In this document: in pieces, positions 30,140 to 41,742 of the stretch | Position numbering within the stretch: position 1 is the stretch's first letter | Layout: each line of letters starts with the position of its first letter | NCBI RefSeq assembly: GCF_000143415.4 | Contig: NW_003314331.1 | Span: 8,266 to 72,265 of the forward strand | Source: Selaginella moellendorffii | Taxonomy: Eukaryota; Streptophyta; Lycopodiopsida; Selaginellales; Selaginellaceae | Direction of reading: 5' to 3' | Length of the DNA stretch: 64,000 bases | Notes under the pieces: model-generated | Seen by the model: the letters and a program-made list of their open reading frames with translations, nothing else | The model's database searches: none | What the model was told of the DNA's origin: nothing | Position numbers and translations under genes: made by a program

Positions 30140-30570
30140 TGTTTACAACATCACAGGTCCCATTCCTGAAAACATTGGAAACTGCACAAGCTACGAGATC
30201 CTGTGAGTATTTCTTTGTCGTGTGTTCACTTATTGATTTCTTTCCGTACTTGATTGCAGTAGAGATCTCTCGTATAACCAGCTGGGGGAGATTCCTTTGA
30301 ACATCGGCTTTCTTCAAACTAGCTTTGTTGATCTCTTGACTTAGAAACTCATGGAGCAGTATTGCTTTGTCTCTTCCAGGGAACAAACTTGTTGACAACA
30401 TTCCAGACGTGATCGGCCTTATGCAGGCTCTGGCAGTTTTGTAAGTAATTTTATCTTTGATGTGTTTTAGTTCTCACTTGGTTTTTACAGGGATTTAATA
30501 ACAATGACCTTGAAGGACCGATTCCTGCTAGCGGCTTTGGCACCGCACCCTGGTAAAGTCAACGATTGTC
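30140..30570 (+). pseudogene. ERECTA-like LRR receptor kinase, extracellular fragment
   Basis: Exon-like segments on the plus strand: about 30,154-30,203 GPIPENIGNCTSYEIL; 30,261-30,320 DLSYNQLGEIPLNIGFLQ; 30,381-30,440 GNKLVDNIPDVIGLMQALAV; and from 30,492 a segment whose restored order would be an LRR with NNDLEGPIP. This is the consecutive LRR order of ERECTA-family receptors (NCTSFEILDxSYNQxxGEIPxNIGFLQ ... LQGNxLTGxIPxVIGLMQALAVLDLS). Breaks: a stop after GFLQT, missing residues in two LRRs, and a lost base after the last donor. ERECTA receptors are plasma-membrane kinases controlling growth and stomata. Only about four LRRs remain; a weak LRR-like LHELNLQGN trace lies near 30,880-30,905. 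No kinase part was found nearby. Confidence 0.75.
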
Positions 30571-31059
30571 TTCGTTCTGACCTGGTGCTGAGCGTACGTG
30601 GACCGGTTGCATTCTACGCAAGAAAGAAACTGGGGAATAAGCCACAGTTTTGCTGTGAAACGGGTACTCATTTTCAAGTTTGTGTTCTCTAGGTGATGTG
30701 GTTGCCTGCGAAACTATCAGAAAACATTCCTGTTCTCTGCAGAATCGAATGCGAACCTGGCTTCCTCCATCCGGATGAACCTTAGGCAAAATAAACTATA
30801 TTGAGATGTAGAGAGTATAAAAAACAATCGTCTATGCATGCATACAATCAAGCCTATATCCCCTACAGGCCGCGTTCTTCACGAGTTAAATCTGCAAGGA
30901 AATTTACTGCATACGAGCAACCGTCACGGCCGTCAGAATTCTTCTTTGCAACCGAATGTCAAGTATTCTGGAACCTGCGATCGCTCTCTTCGCTGTTGTT
31001 GTAAATTTCTTTGCCCATACGTCAAACTCCTTTCTCAGAGTCTTACCAGATGAAAAAAA

Positions 31060-32780
31060 GCGCCAGATTCTTTCTCGTATATATAAATTTTCCCTTGTAT
31101 ATATACATGTGTATGCTTTCAATACATGTTGATGGTGGCTTTAGTAAGCATGGATCTTCTTCCCAAAAGGCCTATATATCTATCTATCTATATGCTGTTT
31201 TGATAGTCTCGTGGTGCCCAACTTGCAGCATGAGGATGGATCAAAATGCAAGGATTTGGTATATGATCTAGTTGCCAAGACCGAAGTCGACCACCAATCC
31301 TACCTCTAAAATGTAGTCGTGCAGCAAGAATCCGTCCAGATGTCTTTTCTTTCTTCTTGGTGGCAATGCTGACTCTCCTATTAAATTGTCATGTGTGGGT
31401 TTCATGTAGCTTTCCTCTTGACCAGTCTGATCTATCCAGTTCTTAAGCGGCGAGAATTGCATGCTCCAATGATCGTTTCAAAGCTCTCATGGTTTGGGGG
31501 TTCACGGTTTGGAGGTTCACGGTTTGGTTTCTAAAACTTTTCTTAAGATCAGTGAGTTCCGGCCATGGCCCATGCCCTCCAGGCCCTCGCCTGTCCAAAT
31601 GGCAAACACATTTGCATCTGAGGCGCAGACTGAAAAGTACGTATCATCAAACATCATCGTCAACAAAAGATATATGTAGGTGGAGGGCATTCAAGGCCCC
31701 CAAAAAGGACCCCTCTCCTTTGTGATTCCCAACGTTCGCTTGGGGAGCAATCGTTGGATCAGCAAAAGTGGCTCCAAAAAGGACTGGATGGATGGATCCA
31801 TAAAACCAAAAGTTTCGATCAAGGAAAAGGAGCACTATGCCACTACATGCGTGAGATTATATCACAAAAGCAATTTTCGCTATTAATCTGGATTATATAC
31901 TTTGATTCATGCAACTATTATCGCTATTAATCTGGATTCCAAGCTCTGTTGTACTTTGATTCGTTCTTTCTGGCAGTATATAGTTTATGAGGACGAGAAA
32001 ATTTGTTGCGAGGAAAGCAACAGTTTGTAGGGCAGTGCAGGCTGACCAGCACATCCGCCCAGGACCAGCGCGATCTTAATACACATAAATGGAACAGTTA
32101 AGCTCCACACAAAGTGGGGATTTTATGGTAACACATCTCGAGCAAAACAAAGCAACCAAGCAAAGAAATGCCAAAAGAGTTTTACCAGAGGAGTGGACCA
32201 GTAAATGACAGTGAAAGGGGATGAAAGGGATCGGGAGAGATGCCAGGGGATATTCGCCGCCTCCGGCATGGATAGCCGTTGGAAAGCCAAGGATGGCGAT
32301 TTAGCCGTTGGTCTCGTGGCGATAAAAGAAAAGAGATTAGCAAGTTAATCGATGCTAATCGCTCGAAATGCTGGGGCAACTCCACAAACGCGAAGTTGAT
32401 GGAGGGATGGATGGTAGATATGGCATGGTAAAAACTTTTGCCCGGGGGGTTTTTACTTCTAGGGCTCTTGTTTTAGGTGGCTCTTTAGCTTAGGACGGAG
32501 GTGGAGAAATGGTGGTTTGTGTGGAAGCAAAGCCGCCAAGGATTCTCGCAAAGCAAAGCAAGCAAAGACTGGTACACAGTTAAGTAGGAGCTTTCTCTCT
32601 CGCGTGTGTGAGAGGATTTCGTGAGGAGCGGGCATAGATTCCACCAAGCGAGCAAAGGGTTTTAGCCAATCTCCCCAGCTTTGGAGGAGATCGAGAGCTT
32701 CCAATCCATCCGGCGAGCCAGCGGGCGAGCGCGGCGCGAGGAATCGAGCGGGTTTGTATTGGTTTGATTGATCTCCTCCT
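31060..32780. other. intergenic; small repeats; 5' flank of the LRR kinase gene
   Basis: A TCTA microsatellite is at about 31,172-31,190. At 31,492-31,530 a 14-base unit (GGTTCACGGTTTGG-like) occurs two to three times. At about 31,870-31,965 a unit of roughly 50 bases with CGCTATTAATCTGGATT and ACTTTGATTC occurs twice. From about 32,400 onward lies the promoter and 5' UTR of the LRR kinase gene. No coding motif seen. Confidence 0.5.
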
Positions 32781-32825
32781 TCTCGATTGTCTGGAATGAT
32801 CGTCGATCGTTGTGGTGTAGGAGCG

Positions 32826-35800
32826 ATGACGAGGAGGAGAGGTTTTAGATTCTTCCTCCTGGCGGCAATGTGGGTCTTCTTCTTCTTCTCGCCGGCGCCC
32901 AATATCGCCCAGGACGATGGCGATGGCGGAGGAGGAGGATTGGGAGCCGAGGATGGGATGATTGTCACGGAGGAGAACCTGGCGGCGCTGCTGGCGATCA
33001 AGCACGCCTTCATGGACGCGCAGGGCGCATTGATCAGCTGGAACGAGACGGGCGTTGGGGCGTGCTCGGGGAGCTGGGCGGGGATCAAATGCGCGAGGGG
33101 CCAAGTGATCGCGGTCCAGCTCCCGGGCAAGGGCCTGGGCGGTAGCCTCTCCCCGCGATTCGGCGAGCTCACGGAGCTCCGCAAGCTCAATCTCCACAGC
33201 AACAGGCTCGAGGGCTCCATCCCATCATCGATCACGGGCCTGGCAAATCTTCGCAGCGTCTATCTCTTCCAGAACAGGCTCACGGGGACGATCCCGGCTG
33301 GCCTGGGCCGGTCCCCGCTAATGCAGGCCGTCGATCTCAGCGGTAATAGGCTCCAAGGGGACATTCCGGCATCGCTTGGCTCTTCCGGCAGAATGTTCCT
33401 GCTCAACCTGGCGGGGAATAATCTAAGCGGTGGGATCCCACCCGAGATCGCGGCGTCGGCGTCGTTGATCACGCTGATTCTGGCGCGGAATGGCCTGGAT
33501 GGGGAGATTCCCACCACCTGGCCCGATTCCGGAAAGCTGCGGACTTTGGATCTCTCGCGGAATAATCTCAGCGGCGAGATCCCGCCGTCCATCGCGAGGC
33601 TCCGGAATCTCACCATCCTCGACGTGGCCTCCAATGAGCTCTCGGGCGGGATCCCTGGCGAGCTGGGCGGGATCGCGGCGCTCCAGCTGCTCGATCTCTC
33701 GGGCAACCGCTTGAATGGCAGCATCCCGGCGAGCATCGGGCAGCTGGGCAATCTCACCAGCGCGAATTTCTCCGACAACAATCTCTCCGGGCGAGTGCCG
33801 CGCTTCGTCCATGGATTCAACAGCTCGGCGTTTGCGGGGAATGCCGGGCTGTGCGGGCTGGCGGGGCTGGTGGCGTGCCAATCTCCCGTGCCATCGCGAT
33901 CGCCCCAGCAATCCACCCCCGCCGAGAGGCGGCGATCCAGGAGCCGGCTGAGCAAGCTGAGCTTGATCTGCATCATCGTGGGCGGAGTGCTCGCGCTGGG
34001 CGCCGCGATTTGCATGCTCATGCTCATCGCGTGGAGGTTCCGCGAGCAGCGGGCGGCGGGCGCGCACGAGAGGGCGAGCAAGGGCAAGGCGGAGTCGAGC
34101 GTGGATCCCAGCGGCGGGAGTAGCGGTGGTGGCGGCGGCGGTGTTGGCGGAGGGAATGGAAATGGCGGGAATGGGAAGCTCGTCCACTTTGATGGGCCGT
34201 TCTCTTTCACCGCGGACGATCTTCTGTGCGCGACCGCGGAGGTGATGGGCAAGAGCACGTATGGGACGGTGTACAAGGCGACGCTGGAGAATGGGAACAC
34301 GGTGGTGGTGAAGAGGCTGCGCGAGGGGATCGTGAGGAGCCAGCGCGAGTTTGAGGCGGAGGTGAGCGCGCTGGGGAGGATCCGGCACACGAATCTGGTG
34401 GCGCTGCGGGCTTACTACTGGGGGCCCAAGGATGAGAAGCTGCTCGTGTTTGATTTCATGCATGGTGGGAGTTTGGCCGCGTTTCTACACGGTGAGTTCT
34501 TCTTCCTTGTTCTCTTTCTTTTGTTCTTCCTCTCTTCTTTTCTTCTTGGTTTCGTGGATGGTGTTTGCGAAGCTTTGCTCGAGCTCGTTTGGTTTGATTC
34601 TTTCGTCTAGATTGGTTTTTCGACGTTCTTGCTTGATCGATTTGGCGAGTTTTTCATGAACGGTGTCCTCCTCCTTCGTTCTCTTGCTTCGCTCGTTCTC
34701 TCTTTCTTTGTTCTTCTGTCTCGTTTTTCTTCTTTGTTCTTCCTCGTTCTCATTGTTCTCTTCTTTTCTTCTTGGTTTCGTGGATGGTGTTTGCGAAGCT
34801 TTCTCTTTTGATCGTGAGCTCGTTTGCTCCCTTTTCTCCGTGATGCGTCTAGATTGTCTTTGCTTTGTTTTTTCATGTTCTTGCTTGGTCGAGTTTTTCC
34901 CTCCCTTTTCTAGATCTTTGATTTGGTTGGCGATCGACATTTTCGATTGTTCGCGTGGGGTCTTTGATGGTGGACGTTTGGCTGGTTTGATTGTGTGCGT
35001 GATCCGATTGTCCTTGAATTCTTCCGACCTACACGCGTGTTGCGAGATTTTCTTTGTTCTCTTCGTTTCTTCTTGCTTTCGTAGATGGTGCTTGCGAAAA
35101 TTTCTTCTTTGATTGCGAGAATAAGCTCGTTTCTCCGTGGTCCTTTCGTCTAGATTGTCTTTGCTTTGGTTTTTCCATTCTGCATTGAATGGTAGCGAGC
35201 GTCGACTGTTTGCGTGTGGTCTTTGATAGTGGTCGTTTGGCTGGTTTGATTGAAGTGTGCTCGATCCGATCATCCTCGAATTCCTCCCACGTACACTCGT
35301 GTGTGCTTCACTTGAGAGATTTCTGTTCTTCATTCGTGCATGGAATCTTAGGATCCATTTGACGCAAAGTTCTTTTTCTCTTGTGGCATTTAAGTTCTTC
35401 ATTCGATCGTGCATGGAAGTCTTACGTTCCATTGACTCAAAGTTGGTCTTTTTTCTGTGTGTTCTTGCAGCTCGGGGACCCGAGACGCCGCTGGGATGGT
35501 CGACGCGCATGAAGATCGCGCTGGGCACGGCCAAAGGCCTCGCCTACCTCCACGACGCGGAGAAGATGGTCCACGGCAACCTCACCTCGAGCAACATCCT
35601 CCTCGACTCCCACCTCAACGCGGTCATCTCGGACTATGGCCTCTCGCGGCTCATGACCTCCTCGGCGGGCTCCAACGTTCTGGCCACCGCCGGCTCGCAG
35701 GGATACCGGGCACCCGAGGTGAGCAAGCTCAAGAAGGCCACCACCAAGTCGGACGTCTACAGCTTCGGCATCGTGCTGCTGGAGCTGCTCACCGGCAAGG

Positions 35801-36168
35801 CCCCCGGTGACGCGGTGAGCACCGCCGACGGTGGCGCGCTGGATCTGCCCGAGTGGGTGTCGAGCGTTGTCAAGGAGGAGTGGACGTCCGAGGTGTTCGA
35901 TGTGGAGCTGCTCAAGGGGACCGCTCCATCTGAGGATGATATGCTCAACACGCTCCAGCTCGCGATGAACTGCGTCTCGGCGTCGCCCAGCTCCAGGCCG
36001 GATATGAACGAGGTGCTGAGACAGGTGGAGAGCGTGGCTGGTGGCGGCGGTGGTAGCGCTGGCGGCGGTGGTGATCCTACCAGGTATTCTCCGGGGTCTG
36101 GAGCGGCTTCTTCGACGCAAGGAGCTGTGACACCACCACCTCCGCCAGCGCCATCGTCGTCGTCGTGA
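32826..36168 (+). CDS. IMK2/IMK3-like LRR receptor kinase, predicted pseudokinase
   Basis: Two exons, 32,826-34,491 and 35,471-36,168, encode 787 residues; the 979-bp intron is GT-AG and phase 1. Signal peptide: [19 protein letters not shown]. Then LRRNT_2 ([20 protein letters not shown]), about nine LRRs, a TM helix ([20 protein letters not shown]), a Gly-rich juxtamembrane linker, and [20 protein letters not shown], the conserved junction of Arabidopsis IMK2/IMK3. In the kinase domain the glycine loop is [12 protein letters not shown] and the ATP-binding Lys is in VVVKRL. The HRD motif is HGN and DFG is DYG, as in the IMK family, so catalysis is unlikely. The C-terminus is a Gly/Pro/Ser tail. 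It is a plasma-membrane receptor, probably acting as a scaffold or co-receptor in meristem signalling. An in-frame ATG at 32,787 would add 13 residues before the signal peptide. Confidence 0.92.
34520..35465 (+). repeat. internally duplicated intron of the LRR kinase gene
   Basis: Inside the 979-bp intron a T-rich unit of about 250-300 bp with TTCGTGGATGGTGTTTGCGA and CGTCTAGATTG recurs in three diverged copies (starting near 34,520, 34,750 and 35,050). A shorter piece with TTCATTCG, GTGCATGGAA and TTGACxCAAAG is duplicated at about 35,330-35,460. This explains why the intron is about ten times longer than others in the window. Confidence 0.75.
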
Positions 36169-36509
36169 AAGTTTGTGTAAGTTAGATTGGTTTCGATCGA
36201 TCGATGGTCATTGTTTGACAGGAGAATTGATATGGAAAAGCATCGAAAGAGTTCCAAGGATCTTGGAGGGAAGCTCCAATGATCTTGGAGGGGAGAAGAA
36301 GCCAGAGAGGAAGAAGAAGCTGCATTTTGCGGGGGGGAGAAGTTCGTTTGTGCTGTTTCTGTTTTGGGGAGGATTTTTTTTCCATCATACAAGCCCAAAG
36401 CTTGCAAAGTTTTAACAGGCCTTTTAAAATTTAATTTACATTTTAACTTACTTTAACATTAATTAAACTAGATTTAAAACTTCGCGATAAACCCTAAAGG
36501 TTTTTGGCG
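36169..36509 (+). promoter_or_regulatory. gap between LRR kinase and TTLL12 with telo-box
   Basis: 341 bases hold the 3' UTR of the LRR kinase gene and the promoter of TTLL12. A telo-box AAACCCTAA at 36,489-36,497 ends 12 bases before the TTLL12 ATG. AT-rich DNA at 36,420-36,480 separates the two genes. Confidence 0.5.
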
Positions 36510-39500
36510 ATGGAGTACCGAGAATTCGTGGAGACGCACGGCATTCTCCTGGCGGCGGCTGGATTGCCGGGCGATCTGTATGGTAAGCTCCACCACAAGC
36601 TCGTCAACGATGTCCTGGATGGCGGGAGTGTGTTTGAGATCGAGGAGTGCGAGAATGGGAGGCAGCGGCGGCTCCTTCTCGCCGGCGATGGGATCGGCAA
36701 GGAATCGGATGTGTTCCTTGTTGATCATGCCTGGTCATTCCGGCTCCCCGATGCTCGCAAGCAGGTAATCCATCCCATCCAGGATTTTTCTTCACAATAT
36801 TTTGCTTCTTCTTCCACAGCTTGAAACGATTCCAGGGCTAGCGGAGAGAATGGCGGAGCTTATGTGCGTCGCTGGCGATCAGGACGATCAAGAGAATGAG
36901 ATTGATGCAGATGAATCTCACGAAGACAAGGAAGAAGAGCTTGCAAAGAAATTAGGTGGCGATGAAGAGCCTTTGTGGCTGGAGCTCGATGAACTGGGAA
37001 TCGACGATGAGAAGCTGGAGTCTCTAGATCTTGCGACTGCATGTCCGGTGAGAAACTGTTGTTTCCTCCCTTTTGCTTTCTTTCGACTTTTAACGTTTCT
37101 CGTTTTCTAGAATTTAATCGCTCTCAGTCTTTGGGGGAACGGACTCGAATGCGCGGACGTGCTACTTAATGTGCTCTCTGGTTTACGCTCTTTGCGAGGG
37201 CTCTGGTTGAATGAAAATCCCGTAGCTTCAAGCGAAGTGTAAGTTTCGGTTTCAAAGATTTCTTCGATAGATCTGATTGACAGTGGTGCTGACACAGGAT
37301 ACTGAAAGATTTACCGGACGCTTGTCCAAGCTTGGAGATTTACAACTCCAAGCTTCTTGGAGATTTTGGCTGGTGGTCGATTGGGTTTTGCTGCGGATTG
37401 ATTGATTCAGAGAATCCACTTGGAAGCGAAGGTTTGCTGGAAGATGTGGAGAATATTGACCTTTCTAATCGTGGTATCAGAAAGCTTCCAACGAAGGTAA
37501 GATTTTATCGCTTTTTTGTTTGCGTGATTTGTAAACTTTCGACTGCTTCAGGGATTTAATCACGTAGTATTGCCAAAGCTTACGAGTCTTAATTTGCGGG
37601 GTAATTCTTTTGAGGACGTATCAAGCGGTGACCTCTTGCAAGCTCTGAAGTCGTTTCCTTTGTTGAAATCTTTAGAGGTAAACTTGTCTTTGGTTGGAAT
37701 CTCTTCTTTATCTTTTTTGTAGATTGATATTCCCGGTGCACTTGGTAATAGTGCATTGAAACTCAGTAATGATCTGCCTAAGCTGCTAGAGATAAATGGC
37801 GTGGCTGTAGTGAAAATTCTGGAAGAAGAGAAGGATTTTGTGGATACTCGCCTCAAACAACATTTTCCTCTCTGGAGTCCAGAGGAGCCACTTTCAGAAC
37901 GTGTTCTTCGAGCGATGTGGAGATATATAATGACATACAGATTAGCTGACGAAGTGAAGCTGGATGAGATGCCAGTGTGGTAAGATGTGAAGTCTTTGTC
38001 TTTTTTTTTTCTACTCTTGATTTTTTTCGAACTTGTATTGATAGGTATGTTATGGATGAACTTGGGTCTGCTGTGAGACATAGTGATGAGCCAAACGTGA
38101 AATTTGCTCCATTCATGTTCCTTCCTGATGGGTCAATGAACTCAGCTGTGAGGTAGAACTTATTCTCTATTCCTTTTTTCGTTTTTTAATTTCTCTTGTG
38201 TTCAAGCAGCTATACTTTAATGTGGCCTACCAAAAACATTACAAAAGGTGAAGAATGCACCAGAGACTATCTTTTAGGATTTGATGAGAAAAAACAGCGA
38301 TCGGCACGTCTAACTGCATGGTTTCATACTCCAGAAGCATACTTTGAACAGGTAGTTCTCGCTTATATTACTTCTATATTCAAAACCTCATATTTGCGCA
38401 GGCATACAAAGACCATCACCAAAAAATTCATCCTTCAAAGAAGCCGACTGATATTATTTCTACATCACAGCATTCAAATGGAAACAAGAGGCATTTCACT
38501 GTTTATAGTGATATACCTCAAGTCATGGACTTTCTGAATCGTCCTGAATTTACTCTAAGTAAGATCATCTATACTCATTTCTGGATCTGACTGTAATTGA
38601 TTGGGAATTTTGTTTCTGCAGTTGACGATCCAAGCAAGGCCGATATCATCTGGGCAAGCTGGCAACTTGACGAAGATGCTTGTAAAGCGTTTGGTCTGAA
38701 CCAAGACCAGTTTACTAATCAGTTTCCTTTCGAAGCCTGCATTGTTATGAAGCACAACCTTGCAGAAACCATGCGATTGGTAAATTTTAGTCCTCCCTTT
38801 ACAGGATTTTTTCTGACTTTGAAGAGCTTGCAGGCGTATGGAAACCCGGAATGGCTTCCCACTACTTACAACTTGGAATCCCATTTAGCCGCTCTCATTG
38901 GGGACTATAATGCCAGAGAGAAGCGTGGCGACGATAATCTGTGGATTCTCAAACCATGGAATATGGCTCGTACAATTGACACGACGGTGACAAGGTCCCT
39001 GCCAGCGATAATACGACACATGGAAACCGGGCCAAAGATTTGTCAAAAGTACATCGAAACTCCTGCTCTTTTTCGTGGCAAGAAGTTTGATCTACGCTAC
39101 GTTGTCTTGTTGCGTTGTTTGCAACCCCTGCAGCTGTTCTTGTGCAATGTCTTCTGGGTAAGTTTCTTGCAAGCACTTTCTGTGAGTTAATCAAATCTTT
39201 TCTTTGCAGATTCGACTGGCTTTGAATGACTACACTTTGGACGAGAGCAGTTTGTCCGATTACGAAACTCATTTTACTGTCATGGTAAAGGCCGAACTTT
39301 TTTCTTTTCTGCCAACAGCATGGTTCATTGTTCTCGCTTGCAGAATTATAGAAACAAGCTGAATCACGTCAACACCCACGATTTTGTTCCGGAGTTTGAA
39401 AAGGAGCACAACGGTACTCAAACCTTTACTCGTTGGTTTCTCTTCAAACTAAGTTCTTGACGTGCAGTGAACTGGCGTGACATACACGAGCGTGTCAGGG

Positions 39501-39826
39501 AGATGTTGCGAGCTGTTTTCGAAGCAGCATCGACTATCCACCCGGAAATGCACAGCCCCAAGTCCAGAGCAATTTATGGTGTGGATGTTATGCTGGATAC
39601 TAACTTTCATCCCAAACTGCTGGAGGTAAACGAGCTCAAAGTTAACAATCTCAACAATTTCGGCTTCTAAATGCAGGTTACTTACTGCCCAGATTGCACG
39701 AGAGCGTGCAAATACGACGTGAAGAAAGTTGTGGGCGATAACACCGTGATGAAGGGTGCTGATTTCTTTAACAACGTTTTTGGTTGCCTCTTCCTCAACG
39801 AAGCTCAAGACATGACTCCACTTTAA
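36510..39826 (+). CDS. TTLL12: tubulin-tyrosine ligase-like protein 12
   Basis: Fifteen exons, 844 residues: 36,510-36,764, 36,820-37,047, 37,111-37,238, 37,298-37,496, 37,552-37,677, 37,723-37,979, 38,045-38,152, 38,210-38,351, 38,402-38,558, 38,622-38,779, 38,834-39,157, 39,210-39,284, 39,344-39,413, 39,468-39,625 and 39,677-39,826. All introns are GT-AG, 50-65 bp, and phases agree throughout. The N-terminal half has an acidic stretch and leucine-rich repeats (LIALSLWGNGLECADVLLNV; LTSLNLRGNSFEDV). Residues about 530-840 form the TTL ligase domain: WILKPWNMARTID, KICQKYIETPALFRGKKFDL, IYGVDVMLDTNFHPKLLEV. TTLL12 proteins belong to the TTL ATP-grasp family; many members lack some catalytic residues, and their role in plants is not settled. 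A 50-bp GT-AG intron may follow the stop (39,829-39,878) and join the next gene. Confidence 0.92.
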
Positions 39827-39894
39827 ACGTAAGTCATACATACAGAGCCAGGGACCTAACTTTTTCTTTTCTTTGTAGGGCGGCATGAGCAGGA

Positions 39895-41742
39895 ATGAAG
39901 TGTCGAGCTATTCTATCGACTTGTTTCCAACGATGGGTGATCTCGATTTACAGACAAAGCTCAAGGTACAATGAGAAAACGGAGTCCAGCGCGTCTGCGT
40001 CTATAGGTGTTCTTCTCGCTGCATCGAAGGCCTGTCTTGTTACAAGGGACTTGCAAGCTGGGAAGAAAGTCCACTCCGATGCCTCTTACGCCGGGCATGC
40101 GTCGGACGTCTTCATCGCGACCACTTTGATCAACATGTACGCGAAGTGTGGCAGCACGGTTGATGCTCGGGCAGTTTTCGACAGCATGCCTCAAGACGTG
40201 GTCTCGACAACTGCTATGATCCTGGGACACGTAGAAAACGGGGAGAACGTCCGGGCTTTGGAGCTCTTTTCCGGGATAGTTTTTCGGCCGGACGCTCGAG
40301 CTTTTGTTGCTGCTCTTCGGGCTTGTGCTGGATTAGCAGCCGGCGAGGACGGGCAAACCATTGGAGGGAAGATGGTTAAGCGGGATTCACTAGAGAAAGG
40401 AATGGCAGTACACCATCAAGCTACGGAGGCCGGGGACGACACCCATATCTTCGTAGCAACGACGCTCATCGACATGTACTCCAAGTGTGGGAGCCTGCTG
40501 GATGCACGAAGAGTTTTCGACAAGATGGCTACGTACGACGTGGTCGCCTGGAACAGTCTGCTGATGGGATGCGTAGAGAACAGGGAAAGCGAGCTAGCTC
40601 TGGTGTTACTCTCGAGCATGGAGGATCTTTCTCTAGCTCCCGACGCTCGGACCTTCGTCGCATCACTCGGGGCCTGCGCGATCTTGGCCGAGTGCGAAGC
40701 AGCGAGTGAAGTTCATGGCCAGCTCCTCAAGGTGGCGAGCCTGGAAAGGGGCGATGCTCTACACTCCCGAGCAGTGGACTGTGGCCTAGACTTGGACATC
40801 TTCGTCGCCAACACGCTCGTTGACATGTACGCCAAGTGCGGGAGCATGGCGAGAGCTCGCAGCGTCTTTGACAAACTTTGGCACCGAGACGTCGTCTCGT
40901 GGACCGCTCTCATCCTGGGCTACGCCGAGAACGGCGATGCGGAGGTGGCTCTCGAGTTGTATTCGCGGATGAGACGCGATGGCTGCGAGCCCGACTCGAA
41001 AACACTGGTGGCGGCTCTGGTGGCGTGTGGGAACTTGGTGGCGCTGGATGCTGGGAGAAGGATCCACGACGACGCAAGGAGGCTCGAGCTACACAGCAAC
41101 GTACTCGTTGGCAACGCTCTGGTGGATTTCTACGCGAAGTGTGGAAGCATGGAAGCGGCCGAGGAAGCTTTCAGCTCGATCACCAGGAAGGATACTATAT
41201 CCTGGAACTCGCTCGTCACAGGTTACAGCAAGCAGGGTGACGCCGAGAAGGTCTTGAGTTTGTTCCAGCGGATGCAAGAAGGTGGCGGCGAGAGGATCAA
41301 GCCAAACTCCATTACTTTTCTCTCGGTTCTCTCGGCGTGTGGCCACTGCGGACTCGTCGACAAAGGAAGAGAGATCTTCCAGGCCATGGCGAAGCAGCAC
41401 GGTGTAGAGCCCGGGATGGAGCACTTCCACTGCGTGATCGACATGCTGGGACGCGGTGGTCACCTGGAACAAGCGTTGGAGACGATCGAGGCCATGCCTT
41501 GGGCAGCCGACGCCACGACTTGGACGATCGTTCTATCCTCGTGCCGAAAGTGGAAGAACGCGAGGATTGGAAGGGTGGCGTTTGATCGATTGATGGAGCT
41601 GGATGGAGGCAAGGAGTCGTCGACTTACTTGCTCATGGCGGGGATTTACGCGAGCGCTGGAATGCGGGCGGAGAAAGAAGAAGTGCTCCAGCTGGCACGC
41701 CACGTGTCTAGTGACGTGGACGTTATTACTGACACGACATAA
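39895..41742 (+). CDS. pentatricopeptide repeat protein, PLS type with E-like end
   Basis: A single exon of 615 residues, ATG 39,895 to TAA 41,742. About ten PPR units of P, L and S type run from residue 35 onward: DVFIATTLINMYAKCGSTVD, DIFVANTLVDMYAKCGSMAR, RDVVSWTALILGYAENGDAE, KDTISWNSLVTGYSKQGDAE. The C-terminus carries E-type sequence (HFHCVIDMLGRGGHLEQALE, AADATTWTIVLSSCRKWKNA) but no DYW deaminase. Family members bind organellar RNA and act in editing or splicing; the ones without DYW recruit it in trans. The N-terminus (MKCRAILSTCFQRWVISIYR) is basic and could be a mitochondrial targeting sequence. The start lies only 68 bases after the TTLL12 stop, and a second ATG at 39,884 opens a 29-codon overlapping frame in another phase. 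Intact and GC-rich like its neighbours. Confidence 0.9.
   Translation: MKCRAILSTCFQRWVISIYRQSSRYNEKTESSASASIGVLLAASKACLVTRDLQAGKKVHSDASYAGHASDVFIATTLINMYAKCGSTVDARAVFDSMPQDVVSTTAMILGHVENGENVRALELFSGIVFRPDARAFVAALRACAGLAAGEDGQTIGGKMVKRDSLEKGMAVHHQATEAGDDTHIFVATTLIDMYSKCGSLLDARRVFDKMATYDVVAWNSLLMGCVENRESELALVLLSSMEDLSLAPDARTFVASLGACAILAECEAASEVHGQLLKVASLERGDALHSRAVDCGLDLDIFVANTLVDMYAKCGSMARARSVFDKLWHRDVVSWTALILGYAENGDAEVALELYSRMRRDGCEPDSKTLVAALVACGNLVALDAGRRIHDDARRLELHSNVLVGNALVDFYAKCGSMEAAEEAFSSITRKDTISWNSLVTGYSKQGDAEKVLSLFQRMQEGGGERIKPNSITFLSVLSACGHCGLVDKGREIFQAMAKQHGVEPGMEHFHCVIDMLGRGGHLEQALETIEAMPWAADATTWTIVLSSCRKWKNARIGRVAFDRLMELDGGKESSTYLLMAGIYASAGMRAEKEEVLQLARHVSSDVDVITDTT

Noticed and set aside
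32580-34463. Long minus-strand open frames opposite the LRR kinase gene
   Set aside because: They are antisense to a well-supported LRR/kinase reading and show no motif; GC-rich codons produce long shadow frames.
34485-35534. 349-codon minus-strand Lys/Arg/Glu-rich frame
   Set aside because: It is the complement of the T-rich duplicated intron; composition alone keeps it open.
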